This document shows positions 1 through 7,953 of a DNA stretch of 64,000 nucleotides, one piece after another (position 1 is the first letter of the stretch; each line of letters opens with the position of its first letter). The position numbers and the translations under genes were made by a program. The stretch comes from Gammaproteobacteria bacterium (GTDB taxonomy: Bacteria > Pseudomonadota > Gammaproteobacteria > Enterobacterales > Alteromonadaceae): assembly GCA_018222405.1 (NCBI GenBank), contig JAAFAI010000004.1:1-64000 (forward strand), in the 5' to 3' direction. The notes beneath the pieces were generated by a model that was not told the DNA's origin, searched no databases, and was given only the letters and a program-made list of their open reading frames with translations.

Positions 1-101
1 CCGGGCGCTTGAAGTATGGATTGGTCTCAGCGAATCCTTAATGTCCAACCTATGAAACGGTGTTAGGTTGCGAAACGGGCCGGGAACAGCCAATGAAACC
101 T

Positions 102-551
102 TTAATACATCTTGTAAGGCAGGAATTTACCTGACATCACAACGTGAACTCGGTCGCCTTTAGGATCTTCCTCGCGCTGTAAATCCATGGAGAAGTCGAT
201 AGCACTCATGATGCCGTCACCAAACTCTTCGTGAATAAGCTCTTTGAGCGTGGTGCCATAAACATTCACCAGCTCGTACCAGCGATAAATCAGCGGATCG
301 GTTGGAACTTCAGTAGGTAAAGAGCCTTTATAAGGGGCGATCTGCAGCCAGGCAACGGCTTCATCACTGAGTCCGAGCAGTGAGCCTACACCTTCAGCCT
401 GTTCTTTTGTCATGGCCATCTGACCTAAACACGCGGCAGTACTCCATTCTTTTGACTGACCTACAACTTCAGCAATTTCAGACCACTTAATTCCCTTAGT
501 AATTTTGGCAGACTGGATCATTGCGGTGACCTGGGTACGATCGGTAATCAT
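102..551 (-). CDS. cynS: Cyanate hydratase (cyanase)
   Basis: Cyanase converts cyanate and bicarbonate to ammonia and CO2, acting as a cytoplasmic decamer. The 149-residue product has the family's normal length: an N-terminal helical DNA-binding-like fold (about 1-75) and the C-terminal catalytic domain. The three catalytic residues are visible as Arg90, Glu93 (in IYRWYELVNVYGTT) and Ser116 (in GIMSAIDF). The ATG at 551 is chosen because AGGAAG lies just upstream and the product then matches the family N-terminus; the frame is open further up, but only through a terminator hairpin. No cynT or cynR lies beside it. Nothing recognisable is seen in positions 1-101. Confidence 0.95.
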   Translation of the reverse strand: MITDRTQVTAMIQSAKITKGIKWSEIAEVVGQSKEWSTAACLGQMAMTKEQAEGVGSLLGLSDEAVAWLQIAPYKGSLPTEVPTDPLIYRWYELVNVYGTTLKELIHEEFGDGIMSAIDFSMDLQREEDPKGDRVHVVMSGKFLPYKMY

Positions 552-597
552 GATGTTAGCTTCCTGTATTGGTTTAACGATATTAAGTTTTGGGCAC

Positions 598-644
598 AAA
601 AAAACGCCCATGCCGTAACCAGCAAGCTGGTGCAGCATGAGCGT
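598..644 (-). terminator. Intrinsic terminator in the cynS leader
   Basis: Read on the minus strand, a long imperfect hairpin (outer arms about 604-613 and 635-644, inner stem 618-623 with 626-631) is followed directly by seven T residues. It lies about 47 nt upstream of the cynS start with no gene between, so it sits in the cynS leader. It could be an attenuator, or it could end a transcript from further upstream. Confidence 0.6.
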
Positions 645-1449
645 CTTTGCTCAAACACATAGACCGTGTTTATGAATCAATTTGTTCACAAAATAAAAGC
701 ATTAACAATGCCATGTTAATAATTCAATATTAAACAATAAGATAGATGGTGCAGATGCAGGTTGATGATGCGCTTATGATCGATATTGGCGCATAATTCC
801 TACCGGTAAGCACCAGCATAGCGCGTGAAAAAAAGATTAGGCAAAAGAAAATCCGCGGCGAGGCGGCTTTTATAATAATAGAGATGATTAATGGAACGCT
901 GGAACCACCATAATCTTCTATGGTTAGCAGATTTTTTCATGGTATTCGTTCGCCATTATTGTCTCTTTGTTTTTTATACCAAAAATTCAGCCGCCTGGTG
1001 TGACTATAGCCGACACATATAAAACCGATAAATCAGCAACTAAATACAGCTGACCCATCGTCTGTTCATTCGTCCTGTGACAATCAGTATTTGGTCTTGA
1101 AAAAACTCTGGGATCCTTGCCTATATGTTTGACCTGGTTAATAACTCGGTTTGCTGCGCTGATTTGAGGTGGGAACAATAAATAATTGGGGCGCCGCACG
1201 CTTGTCGTGTCTTTGATAATTGTTGTCGCTGCAGCGATAACACTTCTTCGGGTTTCCTCATTAAGGTAATAGTACCGGCTTGTTTTGTCGGTGAGGTGGC
1301 TCAGGGTGCGGCCAACCTGAAGTTTGCAACCAGCAAGCCCTATCAAAGCAAATAAACAGGGCTGTTTGGTGCAGGTTGGCACACCACTGACTGAGCTTGA
1401 GTTCAGTGGCTCACCTGTTTGAACTTACAAAAATAATGAGGATCTTATT
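645..1449. other. About 800 bp without a clear gene
   Basis: No convincing gene is seen. A hairpin at 848-871 has flanking A and T runs and could terminate transcription, best on the minus strand. A second hairpin lies at 1384-1409 (arms CCACTGA/TCAGTGG). A minus-strand frame at 987-1382 could encode 131 residues from a GTG start with a lipobox-like LAGC, but it has no ribosome site and resembles no family I know, so I do not call it. A 14-codon Leu-rich frame (670-714, minus) precedes the cynS leader terminator and could be a leader peptide; it lacks a ribosome site. Confidence 0.4.
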
Positions 1450-2190
1450 ATGAGTCGAAATTCAGGTTTTGCGATGGCAGCAGGGGGCGCAGCAGTTGGC
1501 GCGGCGATGGGTAATGCGATTGGTAACTCGGTAAGAATGCGCAGTTTCCGTAAGAAAATGGTGGATGAGCTTATCAGTGACTTTGGCGCCTTGATTGCTA
1601 CAGAAACTGTGGTGTACTGGGTACAAAATGACGGTTCAACCGACTTTAACTACCGGGAATATGCCGACAAACAGGTGCAAAACCGAATATATCAGGATGT
1701 TATGGCTTGTTATGGCGAAAAGGCGGCTGATTTCGTTGATTTCAGAATACAGAAATCGCGGGAGAAGGGAGTGGCATTTAACCTTAGCCAGGGGCTCAGA
1801 GATTTTTTGGAAACAGAAGGGATAAAACATAATAATCAGATTGACATTGAAGGCTACGCAAAACGGCTGACGTCCATTAAACCGAAAACTCCCGCAATCA
1901 GAAGCTTGTTGCTGGTATTAGGTAAACAACCTTCTTTTCTGCGTAGCGTGGGCATTGTTATTACTCTTGTCACCTGGCTAGTGGTGCTGTCGGTGATTGC
2001 CAAAATGAGACTAGATGTATCATCATTAGCTATTTCATTCTGCGTAGCGACGCTGGTTGTTATTCTGGGTGGTAGAAAGCTAATGGCCGCCTACGTTAGC
2101 AATAAGATAAACGGACAGTTTGAAGCATTAAACGAAGAGTACGAAGAACTGGAAAAGCGTTTTTACGAAGATGCCAACGCGATTAGTTAA
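1450..2190 (+). CDS. Membrane protein with glycine-zipper N-terminus, unknown function
   Basis: I do not recognise a family. The 246-residue product starts with a Gly/Ala-rich stretch (about 10-27, with GGAAVGAAMGNAIGN spacing) like a glycine zipper, which often packs into membranes. A soluble middle region follows, then two hydrophobic segments (about 165-185 and 190-208), and a charged C-terminal helix rich in Glu that could form a short coiled coil. GAGGATC lies before the ATG. It stands alone and ends at a bidirectional terminator facing the next, convergent gene. Inner-membrane location is inferred. Confidence 0.7.
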   Translation: MSRNSGFAMAAGGAAVGAAMGNAIGNSVRMRSFRKKMVDELISDFGALIATETVVYWVQNDGSTDFNYREYADKQVQNRIYQDVMACYGEKAADFVDFRIQKSREKGVAFNLSQGLRDFLETEGIKHNNQIDIEGYAKRLTSIKPKTPAIRSLLLVLGKQPSFLRSVGIVITLVTWLVVLSVIAKMRLDVSSLAISFCVATLVVILGGRKLMAAYVSNKINGQFEALNEEYEELEKRFYEDANAIS

Positions 2191-2237
2191 TCCACCTGGT
2201 ATCGGTATATTGTTTGGTTTCTAGACGAACTCAATTA

Positions 2238-2262
2238 CTGGCCTTATGTTTGATAAGGCCAG
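2238..2262. terminator. Bidirectional terminator between convergent genes
   Basis: A perfect 10-bp inverted repeat (CTGGCCTTAT / ATAAGGCCAG) with a 5-nt loop lies in the 88-bp gap between two convergent genes. T-rich sequence follows on the plus side. Confidence 0.7.
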
Positions 2263-2278
2263 CTACTTTATTGACTGT

Positions 2279-3100
2279 TCACCTTTGCTGAAGATATTGA
2301 TACCAGTTGATTTCTAATTGGGGTGACCTGTCATTTTTCAGCGCTGCCTGCAGGCGCTCAGCGCCATCATAGCGGTTAAAAAGCTCACTTAACATGGAGA
2401 GGTGCGCTTCATAGTTCGCCAACATTTTTTCTCTAACCGAGGGATTTTCTATTTTCGCTATAGCGGCGAAAATCAAATCAGGCTGGCGGCGGGTTTCAAA
2501 GTTAAATAACGATAAAAATTCAAACAGGCTTCTTTGTTCAGCCGTGCCGCAGAATAACTGACGTTCCCGGTAATTGTTGGTAAAGTGCCATGCTTTTAAC
2601 GTTTCCAGCGTTAACAAGCTTTCGCAATGATTCGCCCGGCTGTAGATTTCCTGCAACGCAAAGAACACCTGAGAACTGGCTGGTGCCGGTTCGCTCTTCA
2701 GATACTCAAGCCACTCATTCAGCGGCTTATCCAGCAATGGTGCAACTGCAATAGCCCTGGCATGAAAATACTGGCGTTTATGGGGAGCTTCGGATACTAA
2801 GTTATTCTGAAAAATCACATCTTTATTAGCCTGAATATAGTCATAATCAAACTGCCAGATACTGCGGTAATAATTGAAAATCTCATTAAGTTCTGCATCT
2901 GTAGCAGGGCGCTTAGATGCTTCCAGCTCGTACATAATCGCCGGTGGGTTAGATTTGATGTCTTTAGGAAAGAGTAGGTTCAGGGCCAGCCAGGCAATAG
3001 CAACAGACAGCAAAATGCCTAAGCTAAGACCCAATTTAACTTTTGCGCCGTCGTGTTGGTCGGTGAGTAAGGTGAATTTATCTTTAATGATAACGTGCAT
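2279..3100 (-). CDS. Single-pass membrane protein, unknown function
   Basis: A 273-residue protein I cannot place in a family. A short N-terminal cytoplasmic part is followed by one strong hydrophobic segment (about 24-45). The rest is a long, mostly helical hydrophilic domain with many aromatic and charged residues and several Cys, predicted to be periplasmic. The N-terminus is positively charged before the membrane segment, consistent with a type II anchor. It is monocistronic, convergent with the upstream gene and divergent from the haem-c gene. The ATG at 3100 gives the full membrane anchor. Confidence 0.65.
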   Translation of the reverse strand: MHVIIKDKFTLLTDQHDGAKVKLGLSLGILLSVAIAWLALNLLFPKDIKSNPPAIMYELEASKRPATDAELNEIFNYYRSIWQFDYDYIQANKDVIFQNNLVSEAPHKRQYFHARAIAVAPLLDKPLNEWLEYLKSEPAPASSQVFFALQEIYSRANHCESLLTLETLKAWHFTNNYRERQLFCGTAEQRSLFEFLSLFNFETRRQPDLIFAAIAKIENPSVREKMLANYEAHLSMLSELFNRYDGAERLQAALKNDRSPQLEINWYQYLQQR

Positions 3101-3441
3101 GACTGGCTGCCTCCCTGATGCCTGGCATGTTCTGATTACAAATAAGGTGAACTTATACGGTTCATTCTCTCATGAATTACAACTAAATCAGCCGTAATGT
3201 TAAAAATTAATTAGCATTAAAATGAAAAGGTTAAAATAAATTGTACATATGGCATCCAGATAATAGTGGGAAACTGATACATACAGTGCCAGTATAGTTA
3301 CTCAGAGTATATTTTCTATGTAGCCCTAACCAGGACTGGCTTAGAAAATAAAGGGCATTGCCCCTGGCAGTAAAGCATCGCTTTCTAATGAAGCCGTGCT
3401 GTTCAATCTTAATCATGGTTGTAATATCTGCGGAGGAAAGC
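3101..3441. other. Divergent intergenic region
   Basis: AT-rich spacer between two divergent genes, so promoters for both are expected here. I see no operator, repeat or RNA structure that I can define. Confidence 0.3.
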
Positions 3442-4578
3442 ATGCGTCTATCTAAATCTACTGTATCTTTATTATCTTTACTAATTTGTTGTGTCTTAGT
3501 CACACTCTCTGTTAATAGCGCTGAAAAAACATATTCATCCTGCACCGATTCAGATTGGATCAATAAATCAGATGCACAATTTGCTGCTGATTGTGTCGTC
3601 ATGGCGTTTGAAGGAGGATTAAAAGAAAAGCAAAAGATAGCATGGATGTTTTTTGCCAGAGTTAATCAACAGATAGCCAGCGGCAAGCAATCAGGTATGT
3701 CCGGTGGGGACTCAGTTCCCCTGTGGATGACGTGGCCTACAGATCCGGATACATTCACCGCAAATCCAGGCTTTCATTTTTCTGAAGAGCCACGCACGAC
3801 AATGATGCCCTCGATTGAAAAAAAGGAACTTTTGGCGGGCAAAATCACTAGCGCTGATCCGGATGGAGCCAATGAAGAGGTTACCCGTAATCGGATTTCC
3901 TACAATTATTTGGTTAACAATAAACTGACCACACGCTCAGGTATTGCCACTTTTTTTGAAACTAATGACTACGTAAATATGCCGGTAGGCACTATTGAAC
4001 TTAAAGCATCATGGCTACAGGTAACACCGGGAAGCCCAGCTCCTGACGGAGCGCTAATCTATCAGTTTGATTCCGGAAAATACTGGTGGAGAGGCTTACA
4101 TATCATGGTGAAAATGCGCGAGCTAGCCGATCCTACCCAGTTGTTTTACAGCGAGGAACCAAGCTGGTTCTGGACTACTTTTGAATTTAATGAAAACCCA
4201 GGTGTTACCCATGTTCGCGACAAACTTATAACGCAGCGCCAACCGCTTGCAGAGCACGAAATACAAAAACTTATTGCAACTGCCGGTTTAGAGAATACGG
4301 ACTACCAAAATCTCGCTCCCAATGGCACCCAAATTCGATTTACCGATAACGCAGATGGAGTGACTCCGGTCATATTAGGTCACACAGACATGGAAGATTT
4401 TGCTGGTTTGCCAAATACTGCTCAACCGGCTTATTGGACGTCGTTTAACGCTAGCTGCCATAGCTGTCATGCTACTGCGTCCTATAACCCCTCGACTAAA
4501 GCATCATTTCCTTTTTCTTCTCCTACCGGCGCTCTGGATCCTGCCTATAATGCAGCGGATAGCGATGGTAATACATAA
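3442..4578 (+). CDS. Secreted protein with one C-terminal haem-c motif
   Basis: The 378-residue product has a Sec signal peptide (about 1-27, ending near VNSA-E) and one CXXCH haem-c site (CHSCH) about 45 residues from the C-terminus, so a covalently bound haem in the periplasm is expected. The long region between is rich in Trp and Pro and matches no cytochrome fold I know; the overall pattern is that of uncharacterised large proteins with a terminal cytochrome-c motif. The ATG at 3442 follows GGAGGAAAG and opens the signal peptide; the frame is open upstream but without a ribosome site. Redox function is inferred. Confidence 0.65.
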   Translation: MRLSKSTVSLLSLLICCVLVTLSVNSAEKTYSSCTDSDWINKSDAQFAADCVVMAFEGGLKEKQKIAWMFFARVNQQIASGKQSGMSGGDSVPLWMTWPTDPDTFTANPGFHFSEEPRTTMMPSIEKKELLAGKITSADPDGANEEVTRNRISYNYLVNNKLTTRSGIATFFETNDYVNMPVGTIELKASWLQVTPGSPAPDGALIYQFDSGKYWWRGLHIMVKMRELADPTQLFYSEEPSWFWTTFEFNENPGVTHVRDKLITQRQPLAEHEIQKLIATAGLENTDYQNLAPNGTQIRFTDNADGVTPVILGHTDMEDFAGLPNTAQPAYWTSFNASCHSCHATASYNPSTKASFPFSSPTGALDPAYNAADSDGNT

Positions 4579-4867
4579 TATTTAGGGCAGGGCTTTAAGC
4601 CTCTCGATTTTATGTGGCCTATTGTATTCCAAACCAAATAAAATCTGTTTTAAAAGCGAACTAATATCTATGCAGAACAACTGATTGGTTAATTTACAAT
4701 GAGTTAATGACCAAACTGCTTTTAGCAAATAACGCAAAGTGGATCCTTTATAAAATAATTTAATCTCTCATGGATCCTCATACCATGGCTGATAAATTTA
4801 CATTCCTTTAACAGTGGGCCTGTCTCTTTTGAGATTTCACTGAAGGTAAATCAGCAGGAAACGTGAG

Positions 4868-5902
4868 ATGAAGTTTAATAAAAAGGTTTTAGGTGCGGTG
4901 GTAACTTCCGTATGGCTGGTAGGATGCACAGGAATAAACAGTTCAGATAACCGCGAGGTTGCTAAAACCTGTCCATTACCGTCTGAGTTCCAGTGGGAAG
5001 CCAGTTCTGCACTGGTTTCGCCTAACAAAGGGATATTCGGTATAAAAGATCCATCCGTGGTTTATTACGAGGACGAATACCATATTTGGGCCACGATAAA
5101 TGACGGTAACTGGAAATCGGTGTATTTCAGATTTGCTGACTGGCAAAACGCGTCGCAGGCTGTTCAACAACCTATGAATGGCACTAGAGTGGGCAACACG
5201 GTAGCACCGCAGGTGTTCTATTACCGCCCGCATAACAAGTGGTACAACTTTACGCAGTGGGGACGGGGCTATTCAACAACCAGTGATATAACAGATGTAA
5301 ACAGTTGGACCCCCAGAAAAGATTTTCTGCAAGACGGGCCTCCTATTGAGCAAGGCAAACCAGAGCTTGATTACTGGGTAATTTGTGACGATGTGAATTG
5401 CCATTTATTCTTCTCCCGAGACGATGGCGTGCTCTATAAATCCAAAACGTCCAGAGAAAACTTTCCCAACTTTGTGGGCTATGAGGTGGTTATGGAAGAC
5501 CATCGCGGTAACGGCAATAGCTTTTTATTTGAAGCGGCCAATGTTTACAAAGTAGATGGCACCGATCAGTACCTGTTATTAGTTGAAGCTTATAACAGTG
5601 AAGGTGGCGCATATGGGCCTAGGTATTTCCGTTCCTGGACAGCTACAGATTTGGATGGGCCATGGACACCACTGGCTGACACTGAACAAAACCCTTTTGC
5701 CGGAAATGCCAACGTAGATTGGGTTGAAGGAAAATGGGCAGACGGGATCAGCCACGGTGAAATGATCCGCTCCGGCTATGATGAATATCTCACCATTGAT
5801 CCGTGTAATTTACAGTTTGTGTTCCAGGGAGACTCAGGGCCATCACTTAATGGTGATTATGGCGGTGAACCCTATAAACTAGGCGTATTAACGCTTAAGT
5901 AA
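4868..5902 (+). CDS. GH62 alpha-L-arabinofuranosidase, lipoprotein
   Basis: Predicted to remove arabinofuranosyl side chains from arabinoxylan or arabinan. Residues 1-20 form a lipoprotein signal with lipobox LVGC (Cys20). The catalytic domain is a five-bladed propeller typical of GH62: KDPSVVYY holds the likely base Asp61, LDYWVICDD contains Asp168, and SFLFEAANVYK contains the likely acid Glu222. At 344 residues it is a single-domain form without an obvious carbohydrate-binding module. No other xylan genes lie next to it, so it may act with enzymes encoded elsewhere. It ends at a hairpin shared with the convergent next gene. Substrate is inferred from the family. Confidence 0.85.
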   Translation: MKFNKKVLGAVVTSVWLVGCTGINSSDNREVAKTCPLPSEFQWEASSALVSPNKGIFGIKDPSVVYYEDEYHIWATINDGNWKSVYFRFADWQNASQAVQQPMNGTRVGNTVAPQVFYYRPHNKWYNFTQWGRGYSTTSDITDVNSWTPRKDFLQDGPPIEQGKPELDYWVICDDVNCHLFFSRDDGVLYKSKTSRENFPNFVGYEVVMEDHRGNGNSFLFEAANVYKVDGTDQYLLLVEAYNSEGGAYGPRYFRSWTATDLDGPWTPLADTEQNPFAGNANVDWVEGKWADGISHGEMIRSGYDEYLTIDPCNLQFVFQGDSGPSLNGDYGGEPYKLGVLTLK

Positions 5903-5997
5903 AACAATCGATTAGATAAGTTAAGTAATTAAGTCTACATTAACTTGCTTTTAAATCTGAAGGTTGAAAGCTTATAAGTAAATGACTAGTAACGAAA

Positions 5998-6019
5998 CAG
6001 AACCCTGAATAGGGTTCTG
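5998..6019. terminator. Bidirectional terminator
   Basis: A perfect 9-bp stem (CAGAACCCT / AGGGTTCTG) with loop GAAT lies between the convergent GH62 and PEP-CTERM-like genes. Confidence 0.65.
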
Positions 6020-6047
6020 CTTATATAGGATTGTAGGTTGGTTCAGA

Positions 6048-6767
6048 TTAAGCTTTATTGCGTCTACGAGCACCAGCCAGACTGAGTAACCCTAAACCAA
6101 AGATTGCTAGCACAGAAGGTGAAGATACTTCATTGGTTGTAGCTGAACCATTAACGCTGAATGGCAACTCCACAGTAAGTTGGTTACCACTGTCGGTCAG
6201 TGTATCAAACAAGCCGCCTGCTGCAGATTGTTGAGCATTGCCAGTGCGAGCATCAGATACCACAGGCACCCATGGGCCGGAGAATGAATCACTGCCGGTC
6301 AGGCTCCAACGGAGCCAGTAATCACCAGCGCCTAAAAAGAGGTCGTCAATATCAGCGTTGGCAAGGTAAATGCCACGATTGGTCGCTGAGGTGTCTGACG
6401 ATACTCTGTATCCCTGCAAACCGCCATTGGTAACAAGGCTGGTATCTGCAGCGATTACCGTACCGGTATTTACATCACCTGAAACAATGCTCCAGCTAAC
6501 ACTTTCAAAAGTAAAGGCGAATGCGTTGGTTTGGTAACCAAAGAAATCCAGATCGGTGATTGTCCAGCTTTCACCAACTGCAATCGAAAAATCATCGGCA
6601 ACGGAATTAGCGTTGATCGTTTGCGCCCCAAACCCAATTATATTTGCTGTTGGCGCTACAACAGATAAGCCGCTTCCATCAACAACGGGGCCGTTACTGT
6701 ATAAAAGGGCTGCCTGGCTTACCAGTGGGGTGGTGCTGAGCATTAGTGTTAAGATCAACTGCTTCAT
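6048..6767 (-). CDS. Exported protein with PEP-CTERM-like sorting tail
   Basis: The 239-residue product has an N-terminal signal peptide (cleavage near VSQA-A, residue 19) and a C-terminal tail of the sorting type: a short linker, a hydrophobic helix (about 213-233) and a basic end (ARRRNKA). The usual Pro-Glu-Pro before the helix is replaced by a Ser-rich SSPS, so it is a divergent member. The body is Ser/Thr/Gly/Asn-rich and beta-rich, as in exopolysaccharide-associated surface proteins. The sorting enzyme, exosortase, is not in this window. The function of the body is unknown. Confidence 0.7.
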   Translation of the reverse strand: MKQLILTLMLSTTPLVSQAALLYSNGPVVDGSGLSVVAPTANIIGFGAQTINANSVADDFSIAVGESWTITDLDFFGYQTNAFAFTFESVSWSIVSGDVNTGTVIAADTSLVTNGGLQGYRVSSDTSATNRGIYLANADIDDLFLGAGDYWLRWSLTGSDSFSGPWVPVVSDARTGNAQQSAAGGLFDTLTDSGNQLTVELPFSVNGSATTNEVSSPSVLAIFGLGLLSLAGARRRNKA

Positions 6768-7027
6768 GAAATACTTCCTTTACTAATTATGACTACTGAT
6801 GCCTAAACCTAATCAGTATGATTTGGCTACTATTTGGATAAGCATAAAGCGAGCCACATATTTACTCTTTGAAAAACAGCTACCTAAACTAAACTGTTCA
6901 AAATGCATACTTCTAATGTAAAAATAACTGACAATTGTTTTAACAACCGATTGTTAGTTAAATACTCCCCGGATAGGTTCAAAATAAGAAGTTAACCAAA
7001 ACACAATATAGGACGATTTATTAAACA

Positions 7028-7052
7028 AAGGGCCTTATAAATTAAGGCCCTT
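7028..7052 (-). terminator. Terminator after the NTF2-fold gene
   Basis: A 10-bp perfect stem (AAGGGCCTTA with its complement) is followed on the minus strand by TTTGTTTAAT. It lies 16 nt past the stop of the NTF2-fold gene. The rest of the roughly 300-bp gap (6768-7027) is AT-rich, with nothing further that I can identify. Confidence 0.75.
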
Positions 7053-7068
7053 GTAGATCTGTTAATCA

Positions 7069-7458
7069 TTAAGCAAAGTCGAGCAAATCTGTTCCAAAGA
7101 AATTATCGATGATACAACGCCATTCACCGTTTGACTGACGCTGCGTAACATACAAAGCACGTTTTCCTTCACATGGTGTTGCCAGCGGCGTCGCTTCAGG
7201 TACCAGGTATAACTTGCTTATGACCAGCGCGATATCTCCGGCCTCAATAACAATCTCATCGCCGGTAGTAACAAGGTGAGAAGGCATATATTTCTTCTTA
7301 AAAGCCTGCAGTGCTGTAATGCTATCGTGTTGTTGCTGAGCTAGAGGACTCGCAACTATATTGGCATTGTCGCCGTAGCAGTTTGAAATGGTATGCAGAT
7401 CACCGTTATTGACAGCTTGGTGTAAACGGCTAAGTAACTCAGTGATTGATTGTTTCAT
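7069..7458 (-). CDS. SnoaL-like / NTF2-fold protein
   Basis: A 129-residue single-domain protein with the pattern of the NTF2-like superfamily (SnoaL/DUF4440): N-terminal helix with HQAVNNGD, then Tyr-containing CYGDNANIVASP, and a C-terminal sheet ending EWRCIIDNFFG. Such proteins are small cone-shaped enzymes or ligand-binding subunits; the ligand cannot be read from sequence. The gene is unusual in having a leader peptide and intrinsic terminator directly upstream in its own orientation. It ends at a strong terminator, so it is a one-gene unit. Family assignment is fair; function is unknown. Confidence 0.7.
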   Translation of the reverse strand: MKQSITELLSRLHQAVNNGDLHTISNCYGDNANIVASPLAQQQHDSITALQAFKKKYMPSHLVTTGDEIVIEAGDIALVISKLYLVPEATPLATPCEGKRALYVTQRQSNGEWRCIIDNFFGTDLLDFA

Positions 7459-7508
7459 GGTTATAGTCTCTGTAACGTTAGGTGGTGCCGCAAAGACTGA
7501 TAAACAAA

Positions 7509-7531
7509 AAACCCGCCTTTGCGGCGGGTTT
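7509..7531 (-). terminator. Attenuator terminator before the NTF2-fold gene
   Basis: On the minus strand the arms AAACCCGCC and GGCGGGTTT (9 bp, 5-nt loop) run into a T tract, forming a strong intrinsic terminator about 50 nt before the NTF2-fold gene start. The same GGCGGGTTT also occurs at 7556-7564, at the end of the leader peptide frame, where it could pair with the first arm as an antiterminator. Confidence 0.75.
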
Positions 7532-7553
7532 CGATAATTTTAATTACGCACAA

Positions 7554-7643
7554 TTAAACCCGCCAATCAGTAATAATAGCGAGTAGAATAATTTGTGAAG
7601 AGGCTGTGGTTAAATCAACCCGATGCGTAACTGTAGTGTTCAT
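7554..7643 (-). CDS. Candidate leader peptide with Ile/Leu codon run
   Basis: A 29-codon frame encodes MNTTVTHRV... and contains the run Ile-Ile-Leu-Leu-Ala-Ile-Ile (7572-7592). Its last codons and stop overlap the GGCGGGTTT element that can pair with the first arm of the downstream terminator. A ribosome stalled in the Ile/Leu run would leave that element free to form the antiterminator; a ribosome reaching the stop would cover it and allow termination. This is the logic of classical amino-acid attenuation. No Shine-Dalgarno site is seen, and the predicted transcript starts close to the ATG, so translation may be leaderless. The peptide itself probably has no function. Confidence 0.5.
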   Translation of the reverse strand: MNTTVTHRVDLTTASSQIILLAIITDWRV

Positions 7644-7649
7644 AACCCG

Positions 7650-7678
7650 AGTATTTAATTTCCAGGCTAGAATGTCAA
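7650..7678 (-). promoter_or_regulatory. Sigma70-type promoter of the attenuator leader
   Basis: On the minus strand a perfect TTGACA (7673-7678) is followed after 17 bp by AATACT (7650-7655, 4 of 6 to consensus). The predicted start is near 7643, at the leader ATG. The region 7679-7953 upstream shows nothing else that I can support. Confidence 0.5.
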
Positions 7679-7953
7679 CGTCTTTGACGAGTAAGACCTG
7701 ATGATAAACTAACCAGTTCTTCGGGTTAATGTAACCAGAGCAGATTGAGAGGTCGTGAATTCAAAAAGCATTGGATAGTGAAAAAGGCTGGCTGAAAATC
7801 TTGCTTTGTGTGGCAATGGAAGTGCAACTGACGATTGCCACTTAACTTGAGAATCTCTGCCAGCGAGATCTTTAACCTATCAATAAGTCATAAAATCTCT
7901 AAAAAATTCAGTAAAACTTAAAATGAGATTTATTTTTCTTATGGGCATTCATA

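Noticed and set aside
987..1382. Minus-strand 131-residue frame with LAGC lipobox-like sequence
   Set aside because: GTG start without ribosome site, unlikely composition, and no family resemblance.
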